DNA from: Burhinus oedicnemus
Taxonomy: Eukaryota; Chordata; Aves; Charadriiformes; Burhinidae
NCBI GenBank assembly: GCA_008921705.1
Contig: VFFE01007623.1
Span: 468,446-532,445 of the forward strand
DNA: 64,000 nt
Direction of reading: 5' to 3'
In this document: positions 1 to 11,327 of the stretch, piece after piece
Position numbering within the stretch: the stretch's first letter is position 1
Layout of the letters: each line of letters opens with the position of its first letter
Notes under the pieces: model-generated
What the model was told of the DNA's origin: nothing
The model's input: the letters and a program-made list of their open reading frames with translations, nothing else
The model's database searches: none
Made by a program: the position numbers and the translations under genes

Positions 1-1639
1 TCATGTGATATTGAGAATGCCACTATATACATAGCTATAGGCCTACAGAAAAATGAACCGCTTCTGAGCTTGATCAGTTACTGGACTGGAGAGTCTCAGA
101 CAATTCAAGATTGATAGACATAGGGAAGAAGCGAGAGTATAGCATCATCTCTGCTCCTCATGGTAAATAAATCTCCTTGATTCTGTGTCATAAATGCTGA
201 TTCTGTATTTCCAGCTCAGGACTTCACTCTGGAAGTACGAGTTGAATTTAAAGTGAGTCTAAGTTGTTTTTTAATGAATGTCTGCTTTCTCCCTCCTTGA
301 GTGAATGCAAGTGCAAGCATGCCTTGCACAGAGCTAACAGATAACAGGGAAGTCAAAAGGATGCTTACCTGGGCAAACAACTGCTTTACATGATTTATGT
401 AATTTTCTAGGTCAGTCTGGATGAAGTGAGTCTTTCAAACCAATCTTCTTTAGCAGCTTCATAGTTGTGTGCCCAGGAGGTTCCTGGGTGTGCTGTCTGT
501 CTGCAGCCAACACAGCATGCTGCTTTTGAGGGAAAGTGACCTTCCCAGCTGGGTAAGGGGCTACAGTCCAGAGCTGCAGCTCTGGACTTTATTTTCAAAA
601 AGTTAATTTAAAAAATTTAGAAATACAGTATATCATTCTCTGGTAAAAATTGGTTTAAATAAGTAGCGCATAGATCCACGTCAATGTCTACTAAAAAAGG
701 TTGGTAAAGATATTTTCATAAAATGTTTTTGACTCTTGAGAAACATGTTTACACTCAGTGTTTACAGCTGGAAAATGCATCCTGCCTGGGGAAGCAAAGA
801 ACGGACTAGTTTGTGGAAATCTGAACCCAGGTTTGTAAATGAGAGCTTGAGACTGGGATTTTATACCCATGACCATACAGGGGAGACAAATTGCACTGGC
901 TACCATGACAGACTGTGCCAAGGAGGAAGGCCTCTTACTGTGTTTCCTACCACTACATACCTGTGGAACATCAAGTTCTCCAAGTGCTGTCTTGTTGACT
1001 GTGCTAGAGTTTGAGAGGTGTGTGGGAACTGAAGGTAGCACTCCTCTGTACCTCCTGGGAGAGATTCATCCATTTTGCATAACAGGACAGAGGAGACCAT
1101 ATAAGAGTTACTCACAGCTGGGTGGCATACCTTGGCCTGAAGTGAGGTCTGGACAGAGCAGGTCCTACAAAGCCATGTCAGGGAACTTGAGAGCTGCATC
1201 CCCCTTGCAAGGAGCTTTGACATTGCCACACATCCCATAACATCCCTTCTCTGGGAGGCTTTGCTGCATTTCCCATTTGCATTGTACAGTTTTTGATACT
1301 GTAGGGCTGCATTCAGGCAGATGGTTACTGCGCGCCTGGAAGCACAAGTGAGGAACTAGAGAGGCGAGCTTATCCTATACCAGAGGAAAAAAATGCATTT
1401 TCTCTGGCAGCAGGGCCTTCAGGAAAACTTGGCACTGAAGATCTTTTTCCTTTTCTGCAAAACACTGAAATGTTAGGAGGAAAGAGGGAGGGTAGGCAAT
1501 CTCATTATAATTCCTCCTTGCCCCAGAAATAGGGAGTCAGGAGACATCTGCAGGTGGTTCCTCTGGGAGCTGGTTAAGGTGGTGTGTGCACTGACCATAA
1601 AGGGCTAAAAAACTGATTAAAATGTGGTTATGGACATTC
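1..1639. other. unique-looking DNA, no gene seen
   Basis: AT-rich sequence without a recognisable exon or repeat. Open frames around 690-1240 lie on both strands over the same bases and encode low-information peptides, which is the pattern of chance ORFs. I see no splice-flanked coding segment or RNA gene. Confidence 0.6.
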
Positions 1640-1740
1640 AGGATGACCAGGTTTTCAGAGGTGCTGAGAACTCATAAATGCCTTTGAAGCCAATGGGATT
1701 TGTGAGACTATGGTACCTTTGGAAGTCAAGCATTATAAAA
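1640..1740. repeat. ancient amniote palindromic-type repeat fossil
   Basis: The segment starting with TTTTCAGAGGTGCTGAG (about 1651) followed by a form of CTTTGAAGCCAATGGGATTT resembles a very old interspersed repeat common in turtles, crocodilians and birds. In the intact form a GATTTTCAGAGGTGCTGAGCA arm is followed by a CCATTGACTTCAATGGGAG core and the inverse arm. Here only the left arm and core are readable and the right arm has decayed. Recognition is from memory of the motif, not from a database search. Confidence 0.5.
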
Positions 1741-3879
1741 CTGAGCCATGGCTTAATACAGATGCAAAAACATGTAAAAATGCCCACCTCATAACCTCAA
1801 GTACTAAGCAATTTTAAATTCAGCTTACTAGGAAAAGATGAAAATGAATGCAGTGTACAATAACTTAACTTACAATATTTAGTGAAAATACTGATATTTT
1901 TGTCCTAAACACTGCACCTCTAATAAGGACACAAACCTATGAGCAATTTACATCCGAATCAATGCATTGACTAGACAGCGAATCTCCAAATTAACCAACA
2001 ACTCAAAGTTAGTGTATTTCTCCATGTAATCTTTTATATGATTAGCAGCAGAGTCCTAGTTACTCCTGTGAATGCGACAACTGACCAGTCAATAGCTAAA
2101 TATCCCTATAGGTGTGCCCGTGCTCTGTTACAATATGTATGATTGATAATCCTGCAAAGCTTCCTCAGTTTAAAAGGGCAATACTCGATCAAATCCTTCT
2201 CTGTTTAATGCCTATATGTCAGCTTTTCCAAGTGCTTGCATGCCGCGTATCCTCTAACCTGGGGTGCTGGGAACACTGCCATGCTCTGTTCTTGCGTGTC
2301 CCCTGGCTCCAACCCAACACCGTTATCACCGCAGGTTCCCAAAATGAACATGGGACCTTCCCCTTGGGGTCACTTCCTTCTCCTCAGCTGGGAAAGCAGG
2401 GGCACAAGCAGGAAGGGAGCTGTGCTGTTTGTTTGCTGGGTGGATGTTCAGAGGGCCCCAAGGATACCTGCATACGGGGCACAGACTGTCATTCATTTCC
2501 CGTGCATCATTGGCAAGTCCTATTTTCACTTTCTCTGTGGCCACCATATATCTGTTTTACCCCCATGTTATGCCCCTAGTGCTTCACACAGGCACTTCTT
2601 CCTTCTTCAGAGACCCAGTGAACAGGAGCCAGGAGTTCTGCCATTGACTTTAGTAAGGAAAGACTACCTACCCTGTCCTTTGCCTTTTGGGAAAGCAGCA
2701 AGGATGCACCAAGAAGGAAGTCCTCTGAGTTGTACCATCAGTTGCCCAAATGGCTAAATGGTAAACCATCATGTGAAGTTAGTATTTTTGTGCATCCAAT
2801 TTCTTCCACAGTTGCCATTGAATGTGTCAGTCAGTGCCCTTCTGACAGTGATTTTGGTACAGGACCGGCACATTTCCAGTACGAGTTGAGTTGACATAAG
2901 TAGCAGTGAAACAGATACTTTGTTTTTCCTTCCCCTCCTTCAGGAACTGTTCCAAGCCACCGCTGTTGTACTGCACAGCATGGGCCTGATCACAGGGCTG
3001 GGTCAGTAAGGTCAACGAATAACTCATCTGAACACAACCCTAGCATGACCCACTTTATTTAGGACATTGGAAGAAAAGGATCTGAAAGCCTAGCTTCCTG
3101 TCTCTAGGCACTGAAGGAAAGGAAACCTGTTACTGCTTCCCGGAATTATCTTTTTAAGGCATGAAAACTGAGTTTTCTCTTAAAATTTAACTTTTCCCCT
3201 GCTATGGACACTAGGGGTGGCTGAAATGCAGCCCTAACTATTTATTTCAGAGATCACAGGAAGCATCAGGTGGCGGTGACATTTCATGACTGATGATCTG
3301 AGCTATATTTTTCATTAATGTAACTCCTGGTCCCCAGCCCCAAATGCTGGAGAGGAAACAACAGACCTCAAATCATTCTGCAGAGAGTACAGGGAATTAC
3401 ACAGTGGTAACATGGGAAAACCAAAACAAAAGAAATCTTTATTCAGTTAAAATCCTGCCACAGCTCAGCTATAGATTTCATCATTCTGACTAACGGGATT
3501 AAGACACGCACCAAGGGGCTCCCATTCTCTAGTATCACTGCCGTATTCATTTAAGTGCTGGCCAGTTTCAGAGCCAGGGAGATCCCTGAAAGGGTGCAAG
3601 TACCAAGTGACAAGTATTTTCCATTTTTGATGAATGACTCTGAAGAAGTCTGACTTGGACACTTGTTGTTAAGGGGGTGAAGTCATCTACTATGGAAATC
3701 AATGCTTTGGGAAGCTTGTAGATGATCTCCATGCTTGGCAGCATTCCCCTTCTTAGTTCCAGTTTGTGGATTTTTTTCACCCTTCTTAGTTAAAGCTTCT
3801 GCTTGACTTCACTTAACCCCAAAAGCACTTCGACTTTTTTTACTAGCTAAGGAAATACTGGAGCTCTGCTTCAGAAAGT
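1741..3879. other. unique-looking DNA, no gene seen
   Basis: Includes a somewhat GC-richer patch at 2230-2760 where long frames overlap in two registers on the plus strand and one on the minus strand. None of the translations shows domain-like composition. The overlap of several long frames follows from low stop-codon density and does not support a gene. Confidence 0.55.
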
Positions 3880-4235
3880 GATGATGTTATTGTGCAGCAA
3901 GGGCCAGCAGCTGCCTGGGAGCAGAGAGCCACAGGCGTATCCCTAGGGGCCAGCAGGGTCTCACCAGCCAGGGCCCACCCCACCAACGCCAGCCAGGGAG
4001 CAGGGCAGGCCACAAGATCACAGGCAGGCTCAGCCAAGTGTCCAGATCACCATGCAAGCTCATGGTGATGGGGCAGGTCCAAGGTCAAGCCAGGAAGTCC
4101 ACAGGTCAGATCCAGTGAATGCCAGGCAGGTCCACAAAGACAAAGGAGGTCTGAGGTCAACCTGGAAAGTCAGTCCATTGGGCAGGGCCTGTCAGGCAGA
4201 GGCATGGTTGTGGCTACATATTAGAGTTCCTATGA
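3880..4235 (+). repeat. GC-rich dispersed repeat, partial copy A
   Basis: This stretch is homologous, in opposite orientation, to 13590-13890. Shared blocks in the same order are a GCAGCAAG start, GGAGCAGAGAGCCACAG, GGGTCTCACCAGCC, AAGGTCAAGCCAGGAA, CCACAGGTCAG, AGGTCTGAGGTCAA and a CAGAGGCAT end. It is GC-rich against AT-rich flanks. AGGTCA occurs at 4082-4087, 4103-4108 and 4154-4159. It is a decayed interspersed element of unknown class. The longer copy at 13.4 kb has an LTR-like TATA region that this copy lacks. Confidence 0.6.
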
Positions 4236-7200
4236 AGTGTAGATTTTAAAATTGTAGAAGCAAATAGCCAGTACTGTCTGAAAAGTTAATGTTGTATTTC
4301 TGCATTGATGTATCCAGCTTACACTATGACGTTTCTTGAGAGTCCTGGGTCAAGCTGTTGCTGTGCTAGTCACAATGATAGCATGGGCCAAAGAGATGTT
4401 CCTTGCCCTAGAGACCTTAGGTAGCGACCAATGATTATATCTGCCTTATGGGGCAGGCACAACAGTACCAGTGCTCTGATTTCCCTGAGATACTCAGCAG
4501 TCCATGGTACTACAAAGCAGAAAATGCGAGAGACAGAAGATTGCCCTATCTAATTTAGCTGGGACATGTACAGTCTCTTTGAAGAAGAGATTTAGTCTAT
4601 TAGATTCATCTGTAGTTTTGCTCCAGCCACTCAGCTGTAAGGGGGTTAAGCTGGAGGCAAACAGTGATTCAATTTTATGACCAGACTGAAAATACAAATA
4701 AATCTACTGCTCCTCTGTGCTAACCGTAATGCATGCCCAAGTGCAGGATGCTTTAATTGGGTATAATAGCTCCAGGTCTGGACTTACGTACATGCACATC
4801 AAATCACTCCTTTTAAACCATGAAATGCTATTCAAATAATTATTTTATTAGCATTATCATCTTTCTATATGGAAATGTGGAGCATATGGCAAGCTCAACA
4901 GATGCCTATAGCCACCATCCAGATAATGTTATTGAAAACAAAAAAATAAAAGCTATTACATTTTTGGCATATTGGCTGAGAACACTCAGGAGGCTGAACT
5001 GGAGACTGCTGTCGTATTTGTCATCCTGCTGATTGCCTAATGTGAAACACAGAAGGCCAGCAAAGTGTGAGAAAAGCAAGATATTGTGGAGGACCAAAGC
5101 CTGAGCACTGGGATTAAGAAATTACAAGCAGTGACCTCCACACAGAAGTGCAGAAACCCGGCTTCTTTCTGCCAGGGAGCAGGCTGCTGACTGAGAACAA
5201 AGCTTCAGATTTGTTTGAGTGATTAGAAACTCACAGTGTTGTGGATGCCATGTCCTAAAAGTCCTGGAGGAAGAATATGGGCAATGCGGCTGCCAGCTGA
5301 TTCATGGGGAGCAGCTGCGGAGAAAATGCCTCTTCCTGCCCTCCCAGATGGATGAAAACTCTCATGAAAGAGCCCCTACAAAGAAGGGTTGGGCTTCAGC
5401 ATAAACAGTTGGTCTTCAGCCTCCAAGCAGATTTGTGCAGATACTCTAAGTCTCCCGATGGAAAAAAACCCTCCCAAACTTCCTGAATATCCTGTTGAAA
5501 GGAAAGGCTGCTTCTTCTCCCTGTGAGAAGTGTTCAGGGTAATGTAGGGCCCTGGACAGTGAGGCTTTCTGCTCCACTAGACCAGGAGCCTGCATCTGGT
5601 GCCTGCATCTGCTGGCCTAAAATTGCTGTGAGGCTGGACTTTTCTGAGAAAGTTTCCTCCTGTTCCAAAAGTGGGGAGAGAAGAAGGGAAAAAGAGCTGC
5701 AAAGAGGAGCTCAAGCTGGGGAATAATGTGTGAATGAATGTCCTTGAAAGAGCAGAGCAGATGCTTCAGCTGGGTGCTCATTTATTTATTCAGTTTTTTT
5801 GTCAAGGTGCTAGAATGAGGACACTCTGCTTTCTAGTATCAGTAAGCATTGCTTTCTGACAAACTGGGAAATACTTTTCTTGCTATGGAAACACCATGGT
5901 GATTTACATCAGCTCAAGGTGCCCTGCCTCTGCAAGTTCTTCTTTGATTTCTAAGCAGCAACAAGATAATTTCCTTGGGTTTTTTTTGAATAGGGAATGC
6001 TCCTGGTACACAACATGGTGCTTCAGACACTGCCCTTTCTTCCCAGGGTTTCTGAATAGCCCGTTGAGCATTCCATGGCAACACGCAGGCAGCTGGGACT
6101 GAGATGAGGCAGCTAGCTTCAGTTTTGAAATGTGCATGGATTTTGTGTATTTGACTCAATTTTGGTTGCAAACCAAAATCAGGGAGAGTTATGAAGGGGG
6201 GTCTTAATTTCTCTTTCTCAGGAGAGCCATGTAAGTAAGAGAGGAGTATGTGTGGCTGTGAGAGAGAGAATGTATTCCTCTTCTAGTCCCATCTATTTCT
6301 GTCCAAAATTTGCAGAGACTATTACCTGCCTCTGTGACTGCTTTCGGGAGACATAAGCAGGAGGTAAGGACACAGAACGATTAAGATAATTGACTTTACT
6401 GAGCATGCACTAGGGCACAGGGGTGGAGAGTTTACACAGCTTGCGTGGGGCTGTGGGCAAGTGGGATGGTTGGAGTGCGAAGGAGGACTGACCAGGAGCA
6501 CCATCTCCATCACAGAGCCCATCAGGTACACCCCGGCTCACAGATATGCACCGTAACTCACTGGGCCATGGTAAGTGACTGGTGAAGGAGATTGATTCAC
6601 TGTTAATTTGCCTTTCCCCTGTCTAATAGCCCGTATTACATGCAGTTTAAAGATATACAGAAGCTAATTAGGAGAGATATTTTCTGCATGGGAGTCATAG
6701 CTGCATGATGTGAATTTTCTGCAATCAGTGAAAAAATGTAAGGGGCTTGTTTACACACTTCAGATGTCCAACTTCAGCTACACTGCCACGAATGGCTGCA
6801 CTTGTGATATTCCTTTCTTCCTTCATAGTAAGTATTTCTCCAGGAACTTGTAATGCTGCCTGTAATACTAGTTGTTAGGCTGCTCTTGAAGTATGGTTTG
6901 TGTGCACAAAAGCTTGACCATTTTTTCCAACAGTAGCTGTTGTTTAAATAAAACATGTTGTTACACATCCCCTGCAAAATTTGTTTCTTGTCCTTAATAT
7001 TTTCTCCCAGTGATATTGCTAGAATGATTTCTAGAGCTCCTTCAGGTTTCTGTAGGTTTTCTCACCCTTAGATAAGGAATGATTTATTCCCCACTGCCTC
7101 AAATCTGTCATTGTTTTTGGTGCATGTTCCCCTCCTCCCGTACAAGACTTAAATGATTTGAAGATTGTTTTAAGGAGATCTCTAGCTGTTTGCCTCTATG

Positions 7201-10059
7201 GCATTCATTATCAGCAATTTATCATCTTACTGTACTTTTTTGCTACTTCTAGATGTGTACAAAACAAACAGCTAATATTATTTTAAGTGTACAGTAAATA
7301 CATATTACAGTGACACATATAAAATGGAATTACTCATAGAGCATATATTCATTATTACATGCTATAATTGTTAGTGTATGCAATAATATATAGTATTTAC
7401 ACTATGCAGTTGACTGTATTCTGTGCAGCATACAAGACTTTCAATCTAACAACACCAGAAAAGTAGCTTCAATGAACTGTATGAAAACCGTACTTTCAAC
7501 TTAATTTTTCCTTTTTCATGGTTACATTTTTGGAGCTGAGATACTAGATGGCCATGAAGAACTCTTCATCATAAAAGATGACCTTTTTAAGATACCAAAT
7601 CCTGTATGGTATGTAATTTATCCATGGCTAAATGGCTTATGTATCTATTAGCACCCTTAGATTCAGAGCCTGCCCACTTGGTGCTAGCAGGGGAATGGTT
7701 TGCCTTGCCTGATGTCAACGTGTGCTATAGCACATTCCAGAGAATTCTAGAAAACCTGTGAAGAAAATGTATTATAGGTTTAAGACTCGTGAACCTTAAA
7801 TGGTTTGGAAAACCTTTAGTTCAAGTTTGAGAAAGACACAGGCTTACTCATTACAAATATTGACTAGCTAAAGGACAAGGCTCAGCAATTAAGACTTGAT
7901 AAAGTCAATTGAACTCTTCCTATTATGTGTAGATTAAGTGCTGCCTTCCCACTTTAAAGGGTTTTATATTGCACCTGCTGACTTCTTAAAGAAGGTTCCT
8001 GTGGTCCTCTGGGATACTGACAGAGTTCAGTTTGCAGCAGGGAAATGGTAATTTTCAGGCTGTCACAGAAAAGCAAACTCTGGTGGGACAGAGATTAGGA
8101 CCAGAGGATACAATAAACCTCCACAAACAGATCAGAAGCTGGCCTGGGCCTGGATATTTGAAGGCCCTATTAAGCATCTTTACTTGAATTATTTAGTTTA
8201 TCAGGAACTAATTACAGGTGTAAGGATAGAGACTCCACCAAGGCTGGTACAAAACTAAGCTCTGAAACAGAAAACTTGGGAGAGCTGTGTAAGTCCTTAA
8301 AGCTATTTAAGAAACAGAAGGTGGATCTCAATATCTATATTTAAGGATTAATCATCTGCAGTTGGTGCAAAACATTCACAAATGAGAATAAAAGGAAGCC
8401 TTCAGTCCTTCTGGTAAGGAGATAATCAGACAGTTACAACATTGCAGTGACAGCAATGAAGTTTCATGCTCTTCAGGGCCTCAGGAGATGGCATGGCCGT
8501 GCCAGCAGGACAGTCCTGTGCATGTTCTGTAGGTGGTGATGCCATTTGCGGTGTAACTGTTCTTTCACAGGCATGTTTTCACTGAGACAGCTTCCAAGAT
8601 AATAGCTCATTTTTTACCTAACAACAGGAGTCAGAAGACAATTGCTACTTAGTAAATAGCAGAATATCATTTAGCTGATGGTCTGAAAAAAAAAAAGGCC
8701 AACAAAACTTGGTAGGCTAGTGATTCCACAAAATATGAATGTGGGCAGGAATGTATGTGTTGATAACACTGTGATCACAAGGAAAGAAGCCATGGTTAGC
8801 ACAGAAAGAGGTGAACAGTATTTATAAACTTTCTCAGGCCTAGGGCTAGTCTGTGGATCTACCCTGGTTTACACCATATGAGAACTTGGCCCATGATATA
8901 TGACTGTAGCGGTTGCTGCTAGTTCTGTAAGTGAAGCTGAAATTCAGTTCAAGGTGACCAGGAAAAACTTGTCCGTGTCAGTAAAACAAATTTGTCATAG
9001 AAATCAATGTAATTTTAGAAATAACTGAACTATTGGGCAGATCTAACTATATTCTTCATCTCTTTCCATTACCATTGTGCTGTGAGGAAATCAGCTCTGG
9101 GAATTCTATTTTGGTTCGTCTTGACTTTTTCAGTCTGACCATTGACTTATTTTATACCCTGCACCAGAAGTACATAGTGTTCATGGACACATTTGTTCTT
9201 CCGAGGGTTATTACATGGTGTGTGTAGAGGAATATAAACATAGAGGTTGTGGTGGCACAATGATGCACAGTGATTCACCTCTTTCCTTTTCCTCACAGCA
9301 AATGCAAGAAGTAAGGGAGAACCAGGGGTCCCACACCGTGGGTCTGACCAAGCTCTGTCGCAAAGCCTAGGGAGTGGGGAAAGGACTATATTACTTTCGA
9401 CCTTCTTACTCTCCAGGTTCCCAAAGGCTTGATCCTAACATAAGCAAAAGCACCTCCTGGGTAGTTCACCTATGTCAGCCACTTACGTTGGCTGAGAGCA
9501 GTGGAAGAAGAGCAGTCTGGCACTGATACCCATTTAGCCTGGGTATCAGAGATACCCAAGGACACCAAAGGAGATGTCAGGCTATTTCAGTTCTGTGGCT
9601 GCCCTGTTAGCACAACTATGTAATAGGATATACCTAAATGCATAAAAAACTTTCGTTTTGTTTCAAGATACAGATGGCCTAAGCAAAGAGTGGAGAAACA
9701 GATCTTCTTTACTAAGAAATAACTCCACTACCCTTTTCTTAGTCTGGCAGCCAAGAGAATATGCTCTCTCCTGTGTTGGTATTTGCTCTCAGGAGCGTCA
9801 CCGGACTAAAGAAGAAGATGTACGACAAAGGACAATGCTATCAGGAATAGTAATATAAGAATGTATATATGCAGAACATTGTCAGGTTATGTGATAAAAA
9901 AGCTCATCTCCACACACACAAAAGAGCACAGAGGAACAATGGCAGGCAGGGGAACCTGAATTATATGCTGAGCCCAGTGGTCCCATGCCCATCACAGGAG
10001 AGCCATCAGCCCGGAAAAAACTCATTTCAATACAGACAGTCGGCACACACACTTGTGAA
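4236..10059. other. unique-looking DNA, no gene seen
   Basis: AT-rich, with scattered short frames on both strands. The two things worth noting are a weak exon-like segment at 7536-7608 and a small perfect hairpin at 9523-9549. No recognisable mobile element or RNA gene was seen. Confidence 0.55.
9523..9549. repeat. inverted repeat, 10-bp arms, 7-nt loop
   Basis: CTGATACCCA (9523-9532) is exactly complementary to TGGGTATCAG (9540-9549). A further direct GATACCCA follows at about 9551. No repeat family recognised. Confidence 0.8.
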
Positions 10060-10501
10060 CATGGATGAAGGATCATGGAGAGGCACTGGTGGGCAGGGGA
10101 ACCCCAGTCTCCCAGGGGAAGGGAACTCCCACCACCATCATCACCCCACCCCAGCTGGGCCAGGAGATCCTCAGCCCCATGGGCTGGGGGACATCCACCC
10201 ACTGTGTCAATGGAGAAGCTCTCTGAGTGCCTTGCAGACTGAAGGGATTGCTGCCTGCATGGATATGGAACACATCATTGGATACAAGAGAAGAACATTT
10301 TGGGATTGCATAGGCAGTATGGGATGTTTGGGGAGGAACCAAATGTGAGGAAAGGGAGAGATCAAGGTGGTTTGGGGAGAAACAAGTGTGGGAGAATAGA
10401 GGGTTAAGGGGACAAAAAGGGTCAGCTCTGTGTGAACAGTGGCTGGTCAGTATGTCTGTCCTTGCCCTATGCCTAATCAACAAAGTCTGTCCTCTCTCCT
10501 T

Positions 10502-10507
10502 ATTAAA
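10502..10507 (+). promoter_or_regulatory. polyadenylation-signal variant ATTAAA
   Basis: ATTAAA followed within about 40 bases by a GT-rich tract, which is the arrangement of a cleavage and polyadenylation site. It is inside the candidate LTR, where the R/U5 boundary would be expected. Chance occurrence is possible. Confidence 0.35.
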
Positions 10508-10545
10508 CTCCTTTTTAACTCTCGGGTGAGGGGGTCTCTGTTCCC

Positions 10546-10580
10546 TGTGTACGTGTGTGTGTGTGCGTGCACGTGCGCGC
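10546..10580. repeat. alternating purine-pyrimidine GT/GC tract
   Basis: Thirty-five consecutive bases alternate purine and pyrimidine without a break, mixing GT, AC and GC steps and ending in GCGCGC. A second, broken GT-rich tract runs from about 10683 to 10727. The class of sequence is Z-DNA-prone and microsatellite-like. Confidence 0.85.
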
Positions 10581-10738
10581 CGTGGGTCAGAGGGCCTCTG
10601 TGTCTGTGGTGTCAGCAACTGGAGCAAGCGCAGGTGCTTATGTCAGGGTGTGATTGCCAGCTTTGTGGGCCTGTGCTGCCCTATGTATGTGTATGTGTAG
10701 TGTATATGTGCCTTTGTGTGTGCACTTGCTGAGAAAAC

Positions 10739-11239
10739 ATGCTCAACTTTGCTACAGGTCGGACCTGGGGGTATGGAGCTGTGGCAGCCTCACCTCCATT
10801 GGTCTACTGGGTTGCTAACTCAGTAGTAAACAGGGGTTTGGATGAAGAAGTTATTTATAAATTGCAGTGGAGTGGAAGGATGAACCAGGAAAATTATCTA
10901 CATACTATGTATTTCTCCTATGAAAAAAGGCTGAGGGAGTTGGGGTTGTTCAGCCCGGAGAAGAGAAGGCTCCGGGGAGACCTTACTGCAGCCTTTCAGT
11001 ACTTAAAAGGGGTTTGTAAAAAAGATGGGGAACAACTTTTTAGTAGGGCCTGTTGCAATAGGATGAGAGGTAATGGTTTTCAACTAAAAAAGGGTAGATT
11101 TAGACTAGATATAAGGAAGAAATTTTTTACGACGAGGGTGGTGAAACACTGGAACAGGTTGCCCAGAGAGATAGTAGATGCCCCGTCCCTGGAAACATTC
11201 AAGGCCAGGTTGGACGGGGCTCTGTGCAACCTGATCTAG
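10739..11239 (+). pseudogene. open frame covering CR1 ORF2 C-terminus
   Basis: A 166-codon frame. Only residues from about 58 onward (FSYEKRLRELG onward) are CR1 ORF2. The first 57 codons are read from flanking DNA that happens to be open, so the ATG is not the CR1 start. The reverse-transcriptase and endonuclease domains are absent, so it encodes no functional retrotransposition enzyme. I see no reason to think it is expressed as a host protein. Confidence 0.75.
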
Positions 11240-11327
11240 TTGAAGATGTCCCTGCTCATTGCAGGGGATTTTGGACTAGATGACCTTTAAAGGTCCCTTC
11301 CAACCCAAAATATTCTATGATTCTGTA
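10912..11327 (+). mobile_element. CR1 LINE, 5'-truncated, intact 3' end
   Basis: This is the C-terminal end of CR1 ORF2 plus the short 3' UTR. The translation has the conserved CR1 tail: RLRELGLFSPEKRRLRGDL, then RFRLDIRKKFFT, then VKHWNRLPREIV and SLETFKARLD. The ORF2 stop is at 11237-11239. The UTR contains GGACTAGATGACCTTTAAAG and TCCCTTCCAACCC and terminates in ATTCTATGATTCTGT, the canonical avian CR1 3' terminus. CR1 inserts by target-primed reverse transcription and is usually 5'-truncated, as here. The lack of internal stops or frameshifts makes it the least decayed copy in the window. Confidence 0.95.

Larger units (their letters stand above)
10060..10738 (+). mobile_element. candidate endogenous-retrovirus-type LTR region
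   Basis: Retroviral-LTR-like layout on the plus strand. An imperfect 44-bp direct tandem repeat (10327-10370 and 10371-10414) looks like a U3 enhancer repeat. It is followed by a polyadenylation-signal variant ATTAAA (10502-10507), then a G/T-rich downstream block, and a possible CA terminus near 10738. The first 260 bases are GC-rich and could be 3' internal sequence of the same element. Termini, target-site duplication and primer-binding site were not identified, and no retroviral reading frame is present. It could instead be an unclassified repeat. Recognition rests on general resemblance to avian LTRs. Confidence 0.35.

Noticed and set aside
2112..2757. Two long overlapping plus-strand frames (155 and 173 codons)
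   Set aside because: They overlap in different registers, with a third on the minus strand. No domain, signal peptide or splice structure. Explained by low stop density in a GC-richer patch.
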